Notes under the pieces: generated by a model
Told to the model about the DNA's origin: nothing
Databases searched by the model: none
Seen by the model: only the letters and a program-made list of their open reading frames with translations
Shown here: piece by piece, positions 40,247-49,683 of the stretch
Layout of the letters: every line of letters begins with the position of its first letter
Numbering within the stretch: position 1 is the first letter of the stretch
Translations under genes and position numbers: made by a program
Assembly (NCBI RefSeq): GCF_018613875.1
Contig: NZ_JAGGPJ010000006.1
Location: 133,081 to 197,080, forward strand
DNA: 64,000 bases
Origin: Arthrobacter sp. ISL-28
GTDB taxonomy: Bacteria; Actinomycetota; Actinomycetes; Actinomycetales; Micrococcaceae
Direction: 5' to 3'

Positions 40247-41332
40247 GTGCGGCCTGTCCTGCGCCATGTCCGGCAACTCCACAGCCTCGGCCCGGCCAAC
40301 AACGACCACCTCTCCGCACTGCGCGTGGCCGTTAGCGTCGCGGTGCCTTCATTCCTCCTTCTCCTGGCCGGCCGGCCGGACCTGATTACCTACGCCGTCT
40401 TCGGCGCGCTGACGGGGATGTACGGGCGGAACGAGCCCCACCAGCTCCGTCTCAGGCACCAGTTGCAGGCCGCACTCGTGCTTCTTTCCGGCGTAGGTGT
40501 GGGTGTTTTCCTCGCCGTCAACCACCTCCACTCATGGTGGCTGGTAGCCGTCGAAGCGCTGTTCGCCGGCCTGGCGTCCGTGTACTCGGACAAGGTCCGG
40601 CTCAAGCCCAACGGCCCGTTTTTCGGTATCCTCGCGCTCGGCGCGTGCGCCTCGGTCCCCACCGGTGTTCCCTGGTACGTTGCCCTGCTCATCGCTGCGG
40701 GTTCGGCCGCGTTCTCGCTCTTCGTTGGTTTCGTCGGCTGGGTCCGCGGCCGCGTGTGGCACCCCGGCGCAGCCAGGAAAGCCGTCCGGCTGCATGGACG
40801 GCTGCGGCGGCGGGCCGCCGTCCACGCCGCGCGATATGTGCTGGCTGTCGGCGTAGCAGGAAGCATCGGTGTCCTGACCGGCAGCGGCCATCCGCACTGG
40901 GCCATGGCAGCCGCCGCCGTCCCGCTCGCGGGCGCCGACCTGCCGAGCAGCGTCCACCGCGGCATCCACCGCATCATCGGAACGCTGCTCGGTCTGGTGA
41001 TTGTCGCCGTCGTGCTCCTGCCGGGCCCCTGGGCACCGCTGAGCCTCTTCCCGGGCGCCGAAGCAGCCGTCCTCGCGGTCCTGGTGATCATCTTCCAGTT
41101 CACCACTGAGCTGTTCATGGCCCGGCACTATGGGCTGGCGATGGTCTCCTTCACCCCGGTCATCCTCCTGACGACCCAGCTGGCCGCGCCGGACGATCCC
41201 TACATCCTTATTGCCGAGCGCGGGGTGGAGACCCTGGTCGGGGCCGTCACCGGCATCCTCGTGGTCGTGTTTATCCGGTCGCGCCGGAATCCTGCCCCGG
41301 CTCCTTCGGTTTCCGCGGCGGGCCTGCCGTGA
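40247..41332 (+). CDS. FUSC family membrane protein
   Basis: Member of the FUSC (fusaric acid resistance-like) superfamily, with two sets of hydrophobic helices and the conserved pattern ALRVAVSVAVPSFLLLLAGR in the first and HPHWAMAAAAVPLAGADLPS followed by HRIIGTLLGLVIVAVVLLP in the second. This group contains aromatic acid or drug efflux proteins; the substrate here is unknown. GTG 40247 is selected because GGGAGGT lies six bases upstream; ATG 40229 is an alternative. The last 62 bases overlap the SDR gene on the opposite strand. Confidence 0.82.
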   Translation: MRPVLRHVRQLHSLGPANNDHLSALRVAVSVAVPSFLLLLAGRPDLITYAVFGALTGMYGRNEPHQLRLRHQLQAALVLLSGVGVGVFLAVNHLHSWWLVAVEALFAGLASVYSDKVRLKPNGPFFGILALGACASVPTGVPWYVALLIAAGSAAFSLFVGFVGWVRGRVWHPGAARKAVRLHGRLRRRAAVHAARYVLAVGVAGSIGVLTGSGHPHWAMAAAAVPLAGADLPSSVHRGIHRIIGTLLGLVIVAVVLLPGPWAPLSLFPGAEAAVLAVLVIIFQFTTELFMARHYGLAMVSFTPVILLTTQLAAPDDPYILIAERGVETLVGAVTGILVVVFIRSRRNPAPAPSVSAAGLP

Positions 41333-42056
41333 TCCGGTCCGGCAGGATCCGCGCCGCGGCGGCAAGGATCTTATAGCGCTTCGTGGGGACAGAGACAGCC
41401 TTGCCCCGGTCGTTGTCCGCCAGGCCTTCCCGGACCACCCTCCCCGGACGCAGCCAGGTCCAGCCCGGTGCGACGGATTTATCCATCCCCATCCGGTCGT
41501 GGAACTCGGTATGGACAAACCCGGGGCAGACTGCGGTGACCTTGATCCCCCGCGGTGCGTACGCGATGTTGGCCCAGCGGCTGAAGGTCAGCAGCCATGC
41601 CTTCGCCGCCGAATAGGAGCCGCGGGGAAGAAACGCGGCCACGCTCGCCACGTTGATGATCCGGCCGGAGTTGCGGTCCAGCATCCCCTGCAGGGCCGCG
41701 TGGCTGAGCTCCATGGCCGTTTGGACGTGCAGCTTCAGATGCCTTTTCTCGTCCTCGATGCTGTTCTGGTCAAAGTCCTTGAGCAGCCCTATCCCGGCAT
41801 TGTTCACCAGCACCTCCACGGGACGGGAGGCGTCGGAGAGACGGGCGACGACGGCGGCCACACCGGCGTCGTCCGTCAGGTCCGCGGACAGCACCTCCGC
41901 CGTGGTCCCGTATCGCCGTTCAAGCTCCGCTGCGGTCGCCTTCAAACGCGACTCATCGCGGGCAACGAGCACCACGTTGTGGCCCTGCTCTGCAAGCTGG
42001 CGCGCGAATTCCGCGCCGAGCCCCGCCGTGGCACCGGTAATGAGGGCTGTCATCAT
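41271..42056 (-). CDS. short-chain dehydrogenase/reductase
   Basis: NAD(P)-dependent classical SDR with a Rossmann fold. The cofactor motif is ALITGATAGLGAEFARQLAE (TGxxxGxG). NNAG is in VLVNNAGIGLLKD. The catalytic Ser and YxxxK are in INVASVAAFLPRGSYSAAKAWLL. RDESRLKA after the second strand hints at NADP preference. Length (261 aa) is normal; the substrate is unknown. There is no Shine-Dalgarno sequence, and TAAGCT lies six bases before the first of two ATGs, suggesting a leaderless mRNA. The 3' end overlaps the FUSC gene convergently by 62 bases. Confidence 0.9.
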   Translation of the reverse strand: MMTALITGATAGLGAEFARQLAEQGHNVVLVARDESRLKATAAELERRYGTTAEVLSADLTDDAGVAAVVARLSDASRPVEVLVNNAGIGLLKDFDQNSIEDEKRHLKLHVQTAMELSHAALQGMLDRNSGRIINVASVAAFLPRGSYSAAKAWLLTFSRWANIAYAPRGIKVTAVCPGFVHTEFHDRMGMDKSVAPGWTWLRPGRVVREGLADNDRGKAVSVPTKRYKILAAAARILPDRITAGPPRKPKEPGQDSGATG

Positions 42057-42062
42057 GACGCT

Positions 42063-42068
42063 AGCTTA
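42063..42068 (-). promoter_or_regulatory. -10 box of a likely leaderless promoter for the SDR gene
   Basis: Minus-strand TAAGCT lies exactly six bases before ATG 42056; no Shine-Dalgarno sequence is present. Confidence 0.5.
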
Positions 42069-42167
42069 GCGCCGCCCTTCCCGGGACACGCTGGGCGGGA
42101 GCGGGCCGTGCCCGGTCTGGGCAGGCCCGCCTCTCAGCACTGCGCTGCCCGTACTGCCCTCCCGGGT

Positions 42168-42208
42168 CTGCGCTGCCGGGCTGGGCATGCCCAGGCCCGG
42201 CAGCGCAG
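42168..42208 (-). terminator. terminator of the siderophore operon
   Basis: CTGCGCTGCCGGG (42168-42180) pairs with CCCGGCAGCGCAG (42196-42208), and an inner TGGGC/GCCCA pair tightens the loop. The hairpin begins one base beyond the stop codon of the last siderophore gene. Confidence 0.8.
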
Positions 42209-42209
42209 T

Positions 42210-43997
42210 TCAGGGCCGGTACATCGGGTTCGGCATCGTTCCGGCGCGCGGAACAGGCGGCCGGGTGTCGAGGTCGGTGTAACCCATACGCAGGCGGTAC
42301 CCATTGAGCGGATAGCGCCCGAACTCCGGTCCCAGGAAACCCGTAGCTTCAAGCCGGGCAGCCTGCCCGGGATGGGAGTCCGCGTATTCCGTGATGACCT
42401 GCCGGGTCAGGTTCCACAGCTCCGCTGATGTCGCGGGCAGCCCGTGGCCATCCATCAGCTCCCCCAGCGGACCCCAGACGCCGAGGAACAGCGCGTCCAC
42501 GATGTATTGCCGGAGCACGTGCCACGGCTTACGCGGCAGGACACGGACGTGGCCGTCCGGCTCCCAGGACCGCTCGGGGACAGGGTCCGTGCTGACGCAG
42601 ACATCGTCCACGAGGTCCTTAATGACCAGCCGGCTCGGCATCCCCTCGGCGTCGCAAATGACCATCAGGTTCTCCCCATGCGGGTTCACGCTCACCCCGT
42701 AGGTGTGCAGCAAGTGCAGCAGCGGCCGTACAGTAACGGACACCAGGGCGCTGAGCCATTCCGTCAGCTCACGGCCGGAGAGCTCGGCAAGGGCGGCGAT
42801 CGCCGTATCGCCCCTCGGGTCCTCATGCAGGACCATCGCCAGGGGCCATACTGTCTCGCCCTCTCCCAGGAAGGGGTCCACAGGTTCACGCCAGATGCAG
42901 CCCAGGGTCTCGTCCCACTGATACGGCACCCCCGGGTAGTCGGCCAGATGGGGATGGCGGACCGTGACGGAGGCTACCTCCCCCAGCAGTACGGTCTGGT
43001 TCGCCAGGAGTGGATCCTTGTCCCAGATGGAGCGCATCCAATGCGTGGTCATTGGTGCCGCCAGCGAACAGTGCCGCGGAATGCCCCGATAAACCGAGGT
43101 ATTGAGGATCTTCAACGGCAGTTTGACCTGCAGCCTGGCGGGTTCATCAATGTTCACCAGGGTGCGGATCGATTGTGTGGGGAGGTACCGGTCGTCCGCC
43201 TCCCCCAGGACGATGATCTGGCCGGACAGCACGCTGCCGGACCATAGCTGCCGGACCACGTGGTCCACCTGCCAGGGGTGCGCCGGGAGCAGCACGTAGC
43301 CGGACGGGTCTGCGCCGGTCTCCCGCAGGAGCGCCGTGAAGCGTTCCTGTACCACGGGACCGAGTTCACGTTCGATCAATTCCAGCTCCGAGACCGAGGG
43401 CACGGACCGGAACTCGGCCAGCCGCCTGGATACGGCCAGCCATACGGGACGCAGCGGAGTGCAGGCTTCCGGGGCATACTGTGTGCAGTCGGAGGCGGAG
43501 AACCCGAGCCGCCCCTTGTTGGCGACCAGCAGGGGATGGCCGGTCAACTGTCCTTCCATGTGCGCGTGCGGAAGACGAACCAGTTCCTTCACCGAAATTC
43601 CTGTTGCTGCCAGATGTGCATCGGCGGCGAGCGTAGCGGAAAGTTCAGCCATGTAGTTGGCCACGGTTGTCCCGGTCAGTCCTAGCGCACTTGCGGCATC
43701 CACCACGAACCGGCCCGGATCATCCGCCGGTTCGCTCTCGTCGTCGCCCAGAACGCCACGGCTCACCCTGCGGATAGTCTCCGCATCCACAGTGTAGGAG
43801 CCGAAGCCTGTGCGGCTGGCATGGAACAGGTACGAGGCAGAATCGAGGTCGAGCCGAAGGAGCCGGGCCTTTTCCCGCCCATTCGCTCCCGCGGATTCAC
43901 ACCCGTCCGTCCCGGTGGATTCGGCCCTCAGCAGTTCCTCGGAAAGCAGGGCTCCGATCAGCTTGGCCAGGAGCCTTGCAGATGGCAGATGGGTCAT
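42210..43997 (-). CDS. NIS siderophore synthetase, IucA/IucC family (second, DesD/IucC-like)
   Basis: NRPS-independent siderophore synthetase that adenylates a carboxylate (usually citrate or a citryl half-amide) and joins it to an amine. Family landmarks are LPHAHMEGQLTGHPLLVANK with the substrate-binding HP, YVLLPAHPWQ, LPLKILNTSVYRGIPRHCSL (KxxxxxxxxR region) and the ATP-site stretch VNPHGENLMVICDAEG. At 595 residues it is full length. The start overlaps the acetyltransferase stop by four bases. As the second synthetase of the operon it would add the second hydroxamate arm to citrate. It is the last gene before a strong terminator. Confidence 0.88.
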   Translation of the reverse strand: MTHLPSARLLAKLIGALLSEELLRAESTGTDGCESAGANGREKARLLRLDLDSASYLFHASRTGFGSYTVDAETIRRVSRGVLGDDESEPADDPGRFVVDAASALGLTGTTVANYMAELSATLAADAHLAATGISVKELVRLPHAHMEGQLTGHPLLVANKGRLGFSASDCTQYAPEACTPLRPVWLAVSRRLAEFRSVPSVSELELIERELGPVVQERFTALLRETGADPSGYVLLPAHPWQVDHVVRQLWSGSVLSGQIIVLGEADDRYLPTQSIRTLVNIDEPARLQVKLPLKILNTSVYRGIPRHCSLAAPMTTHWMRSIWDKDPLLANQTVLLGEVASVTVRHPHLADYPGVPYQWDETLGCIWREPVDPFLGEGETVWPLAMVLHEDPRGDTAIAALAELSGRELTEWLSALVSVTVRPLLHLLHTYGVSVNPHGENLMVICDAEGMPSRLVIKDLVDDVCVSTDPVPERSWEPDGHVRVLPRKPWHVLRQYIVDALFLGVWGPLGELMDGHGLPATSAELWNLTRQVITEYADSHPGQAARLEATGFLGPEFGRYPLNGYRLRMGYTDLDTRPPVPRAGTMPNPMYRP

Positions 43998-44593
43998 GGC
44001 TGTGCTCCTTTACGGCCAAACGCACCCGCGAACCCATGGCGTGCCGGGTGAGGCTGAAACAGCCCCGGCTCTGCAGCCATTAACCAGGCAGTCTTGTCCG
44101 GAAGTTGAACAGCGCCAATGGCCTGGAACCCGGCTTCGGCAAAGGCGCGGTGGGACCTCTGGTTCCTGAGGTCAGGCTCCGCGACGAGACGCCCGCAGCC
44201 GTCCAAGATCTGCTGGGCCCTCTCCCGGACACCGCTGATCAGGCGTGCACCCAAGCCCCGGCCCCGCACGCCTTCCGCGAGGGCGAGGTGCATCCCCAAG
44301 TCCGTCCGGGTGTGGCTGATGTGCCGGCCCAGGACGTCGGTTGCCACGCGGTACACCTCAACGTAGCCCGTTACGCGGTCCCCTTCGGTCAGCGCCAGCG
44401 CGAGGCTGTCGGGGTCCTCGAGAAAGCCGCTGATGCACTCCGCCCATCTCTCCGGCTCCCACGCCTGGTGCCACCACTGCTCAACGTCGGGCTCGGCCAT
44501 GAGCGCAGCCAGCCCCTCGGCGTCGGCCGGGGCGGCCAGGCGCAGGACCAGCCCCTCCAGCACAAGGTCGCGGCTCCACGTCAACGCCGTCAT
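43994..44593 (-). CDS. GNAT acyltransferase for hydroxamate formation
   Basis: GNAT-fold acetyltransferase of the IucB/RhbD/DesC type (N-hydroxylysine or N-hydroxycadaverine acyltransferase group). These enzymes acetylate the hydroxylamine to give the iron-binding hydroxamate. Features: VLRLAAPADAEGLAALMAEP, VEQWWHQAWEPERWAE, YVEVYRVATDVLGRH and the acetyl-CoA loop GVRGRGLGARLI, then DLRNQRSHRAFAEAGFQAIG. ATG 44593 lies in an ATGA overlap with the preceding synthetase. At 199 residues it is normal. Acetyl rather than succinyl as donor is inferred from the cluster type. Confidence 0.86.
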   Translation of the reverse strand: MTALTWSRDLVLEGLVLRLAAPADAEGLAALMAEPDVEQWWHQAWEPERWAECISGFLEDPDSLALALTEGDRVTGYVEVYRVATDVLGRHISHTRTDLGMHLALAEGVRGRGLGARLISGVRERAQQILDGCGRLVAEPDLRNQRSHRAFAEAGFQAIGAVQLPDKTAWLMAAEPGLFQPHPARHGFAGAFGRKGAQP

Positions 44594-46284
44594 GCCCGGA
44601 CCACCAGGGGATTGGGAACATCGAGGTAAACGGACTGTGCGTCCAGTGGTGCCACCACCTCGTCGATTCCGGCCAGCCGGGTCGCCAGATGCGCCTTGCA
44701 CGGCAGGGACGGGGCGTTCAACCAGCGGGTTACCAAGCGCACGCCGGCCGGGCCCGCTTTAGCCAGGGCGGGGAGTGCCGCCTCCAGCCGCTCGCGTACC
44801 ACTGCCAGCAGGATTTCCTCATCCGCCATCCCTTCGGCCGCCATCGACCCAACGAGGGAGAGCACCTGGTTGTGCAGGAGATAGTAGGTGAGCCGGTCGT
44901 CCACGATGCCGTCCTCAACGACGGCCAAGGTGCTGCCCTCCTCGCCGGTGCAGGCCAGGACGTCAGCCAGGCGGGACGCGGCCAGGTAGTAGCCCTGGTT
45001 GTCGCGGTAGGCTCCCCCGGTGATGGTGCCGTCGGCGTCCAGGCGCACCAGGGTGTTCTGCTGGTGGCCTTCAAGTCCGACGCCGGTGCTAGCGTACAGG
45101 CTCACCATGGGCACCAGGACGCGGTCGATGTACGTGCCAAGCCAGGCCACGGGGTCGGTGCACCAGCGGGCCAGGAGGCTTGGGCCCCACCGGTCCGGGC
45201 TGGAGGGTGCCGATGGTGCGATCAGTCCGGCCAGGCACACCATACGTTCCACGCCGTCCGGGACCTCGCGGAGGGAGACGTCGAGCCCGGTCAGGGTTCC
45301 GCCGGTGGCGTCGGAGGGATCCACGACGCCGGCCCAGGCCGGATCCCTGACGATGGTGAAGCCGGGGTCGCCGTGGGTGATGTAGCCGGCATCAATCAGC
45401 CTGTTCACTTCGACGCCCCGCTTGAGCTCGGTGGCGGTTGCCTCCCTGACGGAGTTGGTGATTTTCAGCCCCATGGACAGCTTCAGCATGACAGCGTGGC
45501 CCGGGTGGAAGAGCGTGCGCAGGCTCGAGGTGGCCCACCATTCATCGCCCAGGGGACCCAGCGGCCGGAGCAGCCCGGCGGCCATCAGTTCCTGAACGGC
45601 GGTGCGCTGCTGCACGGCCATCGCCTGCCAAGGGTGTGCCGGGATCAGCACGTGACCGTGTGCGGGGCTGTGTCCGGCGATCCCGGCCAGCAGTTCATGC
45701 ACGTCCTTGCCCCCGAGGGAAGGGGCGGCCTCGGCCTGGTCCTGGGTGACCACTGAGCGGTGGGCCTCGAACCAGTGCAGCTGGAAGCGGCCGCCGAACT
45801 CAGGCGAGTACGCTTCCAGTTCAGCCGCACTAAGTCCATCCCTGCTTTTGGGCGCCGGGTGCTGCAGATGGCCAAGGAGCAGGGACCGCTCACCGTCCAG
45901 GAACAGGGGACGGTCCAAGCCAGCACTCCGCTCCTGCGCGGCAAAGATGCTGATGTTACCGATCGATTCCCCCGTGCGCTGCAGCAGGAGGAAACGTTCC
46001 TCCTCGTCTGCCCCGGCGGTAAGGAGCGCGAGCAGTTCCTCGGCGCCTACTTCCTGCCGGGTGCCGTCCGGCTGCACCACCGCGACGTCGGTAAAGCTGT
46101 GCAGACCTGTCCGGGAGAGGTGGGTGCAGCGGGCGCTCACGTTCAGCGGCGTGCCTGGGACAGGGGTGAAGATGCCGTCCTCGCTCACGGTAACATTGCG
46201 CTCGCGAACCCAGCAGCGCAGCACCGCGTCAACATGGGCCGCGTCCGACAGGACCTGCAGGTCGATGGCTGCAGACGTGCTCAT
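44590..46284 (-). CDS. NIS siderophore synthetase, IucA/IucC family (first, IucA-like)
   Basis: Second IucA/IucC-type synthetase of the operon, 564 residues. Conserved parts: [40 protein letters not shown], then [20 protein letters not shown] (synthetase core) and [16 protein letters not shown] at the ATP/metal site. Citrate siderophores of the aerobactin/schizokinen/rhizobactin type need two such enzymes acting in turn on the two terminal carboxylates of citrate. This one probably makes the first amide; the order is inferred from similarity and gene order. It overlaps both neighbours by four bases (ATGA). Confidence 0.87.
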   Translation of the reverse strand: MSTSAAIDLQVLSDAAHVDAVLRCWVRERNVTVSEDGIFTPVPGTPLNVSARCTHLSRTGLHSFTDVAVVQPDGTRQEVGAEELLALLTAGADEEERFLLLQRTGESIGNISIFAAQERSAGLDRPLFLDGERSLLLGHLQHPAPKSRDGLSAAELEAYSPEFGGRFQLHWFEAHRSVVTQDQAEAAPSLGGKDVHELLAGIAGHSPAHGHVLIPAHPWQAMAVQQRTAVQELMAAGLLRPLGPLGDEWWATSSLRTLFHPGHAVMLKLSMGLKITNSVREATATELKRGVEVNRLIDAGYITHGDPGFTIVRDPAWAGVVDPSDATGGTLTGLDVSLREVPDGVERMVCLAGLIAPSAPSSPDRWGPSLLARWCTDPVAWLGTYIDRVLVPMVSLYASTGVGLEGHQQNTLVRLDADGTITGGAYRDNQGYYLAASRLADVLACTGEEGSTLAVVEDGIVDDRLTYYLLHNQVLSLVGSMAAEGMADEEILLAVVRERLEAALPALAKAGPAGVRLVTRWLNAPSLPCKAHLATRLAGIDEVVAPLDAQSVYLDVPNPLVVRA

Positions 46285-47705
46285 GCGGTTTCCCCGATCT
46301 GGGAGGCTGCCTGGCTGGTTGACTGGAATTGGGACATGGAAAACTCCATCTGCTCGGGTAGGTGTTGGATGTCATCTGTCTGGTGAACGGCGTCGGGTGC
46401 TCCGAACTTTTGGAAGGCGATGCTGCGCTCCACGGCGTAGACCTCGCGGCCCGTTATTTCGCGCAGGATGCAGGAATTCCGGTACGCGGCCATGCCGAGG
46501 TCCGGCGTGACGAAGCCGTGCGTGTGCAGTTCGGCGTTCTGGACAAAGATTTCGCCGGGTTCGACGCCGGTCGAATAGTTGCGCTGCACGGCGAACCGGC
46601 CGCTGCCGTCCCGGGAAATACGGTCCTGGATCCCGGTCAGGAAGGCGGGTTCACGGTACTCATAGCCGGTGGCGAGAACCACGGCTTCACTCTCGATCGT
46701 GTAGCTGGCGCCCTGTTCTTCATGCTGCAGCTCAAGCGTGTGCGTCCATGACGCAGGATCCCAGGAGGCTCCGGTCAGTGCAGAGTGCGTCAGCAGCCTG
46801 GTATCGGTCATGCCGGACAGGCTCTTGGTGTACAGCAGATCGTAGATGGCGTCGATGAGCTCGGAGTTGATGCCCTTGTAGAGGTTCTTCTGGCTGCGGA
46901 TCAGCGCGTCGCGCCGTTCCTGCGGCAGCCCGTGGAAGTAGTCCACGTACTCCGGAGACGTCATTTCCAGGGTGAGCTTGGTGTACTCCAAGGGGAAGAA
47001 ACGGCCCGAGCGGGTCACCCAGTTCAGCCGGTATCCGTAGACGTCGATCTCCTGCAGCAGCTCGTAATAGATCTCGGCGGCACTCTGGCCGCTGCCCACG
47101 ATGGTGATGCTCCGCTGCTGCTGGAGCTCACTCTTCCTCGACAGGTAGTCGGCATTGTGGAGGACAAGCCCGCCGCCCTCCGCGATGCCCGCACAGGCCT
47201 CAGGGATATACGGCGTGGTTCCCGTGCCCAGCACCAGGCGCCGCGCGAGCAGCACCTCAGGACCCTCCGGACCTTCCAGCGCAAGCCGGTACACGCCGTC
47301 GTCGTACGTAATTTCCCGGACGTCCGTACCAAACCGGACGGAATCCAGCTGCCCCGCCACCCACTGGCAGTACTGGTTGTACTCAGCCCGCAGCGGATAG
47401 AAGTTTTCCCGGATGTAGAAGCGGTAGAGCCGCCCGGTCTGCTTGAGGAAGTTCAGGAAGGAGTAGGGAGACGTGGGATCTGCAAGCGTCACCAGGTCCG
47501 CCATGAAGGGAACCTGCAGGTGTGCGGGCTCCAGCATCATGCCCGGGTGCCAGTCGAACGAGGTGCGGCGTTCCAGAAACACGCCATCCAGTCCCACGAC
47601 CGGCTCGCTCAGCGCTGCCAGCCCCAGGTTGAACGGCCCGACGCCGATCCCCGCGAAGTCGTAAACGCGGGCAGTGCCAGACGTGCCCAGTTCAGACGTG
47701 CTCAT
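46281..47705 (-). CDS. FAD/NADPH N-hydroxylating monooxygenase (IucD/DesB type)
   Basis: Flavoprotein that hydroxylates a terminal amine of lysine, ornithine or a diamine using NADPH and oxygen. The FAD-binding GxGxxN-type motif is [16 protein letters not shown] (about residues 18-33). The NADPH motif is [17 protein letters not shown]. Substrate-region family motifs are [20 protein letters not shown] and [21 protein letters not shown] is the third conserved motif. At 474 residues it is slightly longer than IucD. With a decarboxylase encoded just upstream, the likely substrate is cadaverine, giving N-hydroxycadaverine. Four-base overlaps occur on both sides. Confidence 0.9.
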   Translation of the reverse strand: MSTSELGTSGTARVYDFAGIGVGPFNLGLAALSEPVVGLDGVFLERRTSFDWHPGMMLEPAHLQVPFMADLVTLADPTSPYSFLNFLKQTGRLYRFYIRENFYPLRAEYNQYCQWVAGQLDSVRFGTDVREITYDDGVYRLALEGPEGPEVLLARRLVLGTGTTPYIPEACAGIAEGGGLVLHNADYLSRKSELQQQRSITIVGSGQSAAEIYYELLQEIDVYGYRLNWVTRSGRFFPLEYTKLTLEMTSPEYVDYFHGLPQERRDALIRSQKNLYKGINSELIDAIYDLLYTKSLSGMTDTRLLTHSALTGASWDPASWTHTLELQHEEQGASYTIESEAVVLATGYEYREPAFLTGIQDRISRDGSGRFAVQRNYSTGVEPGEIFVQNAELHTHGFVTPDLGMAAYRNSCILREITGREVYAVERSIAFQKFGAPDAVHQTDDIQHLPEQMEFSMSQFQSTSQAASQIGETA

Positions 47706-49348
47706 GCGGCTGCCTCCTGACCGTTCAACAGTGCGGCACCGGTCCGGCGAAGGAGCCCGATGATCTGGTCAATGTCCTCCAATGTGGCCTCGGCGTTGAG
47801 CAGCGTGAACTTCAGGAAGTGCCGGCCGCCCACCTTGGTTCCCGCCACCACGGCGTCACCCGAGGCGAAGACGGCCGCCCGGATGGCCGGGTTGAGGGCG
47901 TCCGCACCGTCCTCGGAAAGCCGGGTCCCGTCGTCGAGCACCGGCCGGTAGCGGAACACGAGAGTGCTGAGCTGGGGCTCGGCCGCCAGCTCGAAGTCAG
48001 CGTCAGCCGCCAACAGGGCACCCACCCGCGAGGCGAGGTCGATTGCCTCGTCGAACAGCGCACCGATGGCATCCGCCCCCATGGTCCGCAGTGTGAGCCA
48101 CAGTTTGAGCGCGTCAAAGCGCCGGGTGGTCTGGATGCTCTTGTCCACCTGGTTGGGAATCTCGGCAAGGGCCGCGGCTTCCGGGTTCAGGTAGTCCGCG
48201 TAGTAGGTGACGTGCCGGAGCATGGCGCCGTCGCTGACCAGCAGCGCGCTTGAGCTGACCGGCTGGAAGAACGTCTTGTGGAAGTCGACCGTGACGGAGT
48301 CCGCCAGCCCCACTCCCGCCAGGAAGTGCCGGTAGCGCCCGGATACTATGAGGCCGCCGCCGTATGCCGCATCCACGTGGAACCAGGCTCCGTAGGCGCG
48401 TGCCAGCGCGGCGGTTTCCGGGAGCGGATCCACTGCACCGAAGTCCGTGGTTCCGGCCGTGGCCACCACAGCCATGGGCACCAGTCCCGCGGTGCGCGCT
48501 TCAGCCAAGGCCCCGGCCAGGGCGGCCGGATCCATGCGGTGGTCGGTTCCGCAGCGGACGGGAACGACCGCATCAAAGCCCAGCCCGAGCATGGAGGCCG
48601 ACTTCCTGATGCTGAAGTGGCTGTCCTCGGAGGTGAAGATGCGGAGCCTGTCCAGCAGTGCCGGGAGCCTGAGCCCGGCTGCATCCGGGTCCTGCCGCAG
48701 CGCCGCCACGGCGTGGTTGCGCGCAATCAGGAGCGCCTGGAAGTTGGACTGGCTCCCCCCGGAGGTGAACACGCCGTCCGCCGCGGAGCCGAGCTGCAGG
48801 CGTTCTGCCGCCCATTCCACGAGGCGGCGTTCAATCATGGTGGCGCCTGCGCTCTGGTCCCAGGTATCCATGGACGAGTTCACGGCCGAGAGGACCGTCT
48901 CCCCCACGAGCGCCGGGATGACTACAGGGCAGTTCAGGTGGGCGGCGTACCTGGGGTCGTGGAAGTAGACGGCATCGCGGAGGTAGACGTCCTCGAGTTC
49001 CTCGAGGGCGGCAGCCGTGTCCGGAAGTGGCCGGTCCAGGTCGACGGCACCCACACGGCGCTTCATTTCGGCCGGTCCGACGCCGGTAAACGGCTGCGTG
49101 GTCCGCTCAAGTTTGGTGGCCACAGCTGTGACTCCCTGGAGCACCTGCGCCACGTACCGCGGGGCATTTCGGGCATTGAAGAGGTGGTTGGTGGCGGACA
49201 GCGCGAGCTCTATCCGGGAGCCGAAATCGGGATAAGCCTGATCGGTCCGCGCCTCATTCGCGCGACTCTCATCGCCAGATCCTTCTTCAACTGATGTGTC
49301 ATGCGCTGGTCTCTCATGGACAGGCGGCAGCAACGTCACGGCGGTCAT
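47702..49348 (-). CDS. PLP-dependent decarboxylase (lysine/DesA type)
   Basis: Group II pyridoxal-phosphate decarboxylase, the first enzyme of the siderophore operon. The PLP-binding Lys358 is in [11 protein letters not shown]; the PLP-stacking and phosphate regions are visible in [20 protein letters not shown] and [16 protein letters not shown]. Related enzymes are DesA (L-lysine to cadaverine) and RhbB (diaminobutyrate to diaminopropane). No diaminobutyrate aminotransferase is encoded nearby, which favours lysine. At 548 residues it is a little long, with an N-terminal extension. ATG 49348 has AAAAGG very close; GTG 49339 is an alternative with better spacing. It lies downstream of an iron-box-like site. 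Confidence 0.88.
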   Translation of the reverse strand: MTAVTLLPPVHERPAHDTSVEEGSGDESRANEARTDQAYPDFGSRIELALSATNHLFNARNAPRYVAQVLQGVTAVATKLERTTQPFTGVGPAEMKRRVGAVDLDRPLPDTAAALEELEDVYLRDAVYFHDPRYAAHLNCPVVIPALVGETVLSAVNSSMDTWDQSAGATMIERRLVEWAAERLQLGSAADGVFTSGGSQSNFQALLIARNHAVAALRQDPDAAGLRLPALLDRLRIFTSEDSHFSIRKSASMLGLGFDAVVPVRCGTDHRMDPAALAGALAEARTAGLVPMAVVATAGTTDFGAVDPLPETAALARAYGAWFHVDAAYGGGLIVSGRYRHFLAGVGLADSVTVDFHKTFFQPVSSSALLVSDGAMLRHVTYYADYLNPEAAALAEIPNQVDKSIQTTRRFDALKLWLTLRTMGADAIGALFDEAIDLASRVGALLAADADFELAAEPQLSTLVFRYRPVLDDGTRLSEDGADALNPAIRAAVFASGDAVVAGTKVGGRHFLKFTLLNAEATLEDIDQIIGLLRRTGAALLNGQEAAA

Positions 49349-49380
49349 CCTTTTCTCGGGCTTCGGGAACTCTCAAGGAG

Positions 49381-49416
49381 CAAGGCAAGCCTTACTTAGG
49401 ACAACCTTTTAGTCAA
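49381..49416 (-). promoter_or_regulatory. iron-regulated promoter with DtxR/IdeR-like box
   Basis: CAAGGCAAGCCTTACTTAG (49381-49399) matches the DtxR/IdeR consensus TTAGGTTAGCCTAACCTAA at 12 of 19 positions. On the minus strand TTGACT (49411-49416) and TAAGGC (49389-49394) lie 16 bases apart, so the box covers the -10. Iron-bound repressor would block the siderophore operon, as for related clusters. Confidence 0.6.
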
Positions 49417-49447
49417 ACTTTTATGATGTAATTGCTAAAAACCCCGA

Positions 49448-49483
49448 AATGACGCGGAATTTGCTCGTAAAGCGCGCGTCATT
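49448..49483. repeat. inverted repeat in the divergent regulatory region
   Basis: AATGACGCG (49448-49456) and CGCGTCATT (49475-49483) form a perfect 9-bp inverted repeat with an 18-base spacer. It may be an operator or mRNA hairpin; no regulator is suggested. Confidence 0.5.
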
Positions 49484-49683
49484 GACTTTCCCACTGGGCA
49501 CACGCGCCACATAATGTCCCGTTTTAGCCGGGATCCGCCCGAAGTTCCCCTCCGGCGGGTCCCGCGATCAGCCGCGGACGGAGGAAGCTGTGGCCGCCGG
49601 AAGACGTCCGGGGTAGAGTGCCTTCAAGGTTTCAAGAGGCCCGGGCCAGCGGTGCAGCCCGGGCACGGCAGGAAGCAGGGGGC

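Larger units (their letters stand above)
49349..49683. other. 335-bp divergent regulatory region
   Basis: Holds the siderophore operon promoter and iron-box-like site (49381-49416), an inverted repeat (49448-49483) and the presumed promoter of the +-strand membrane protein gene. No gene is supported in it. Confidence 0.5.
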
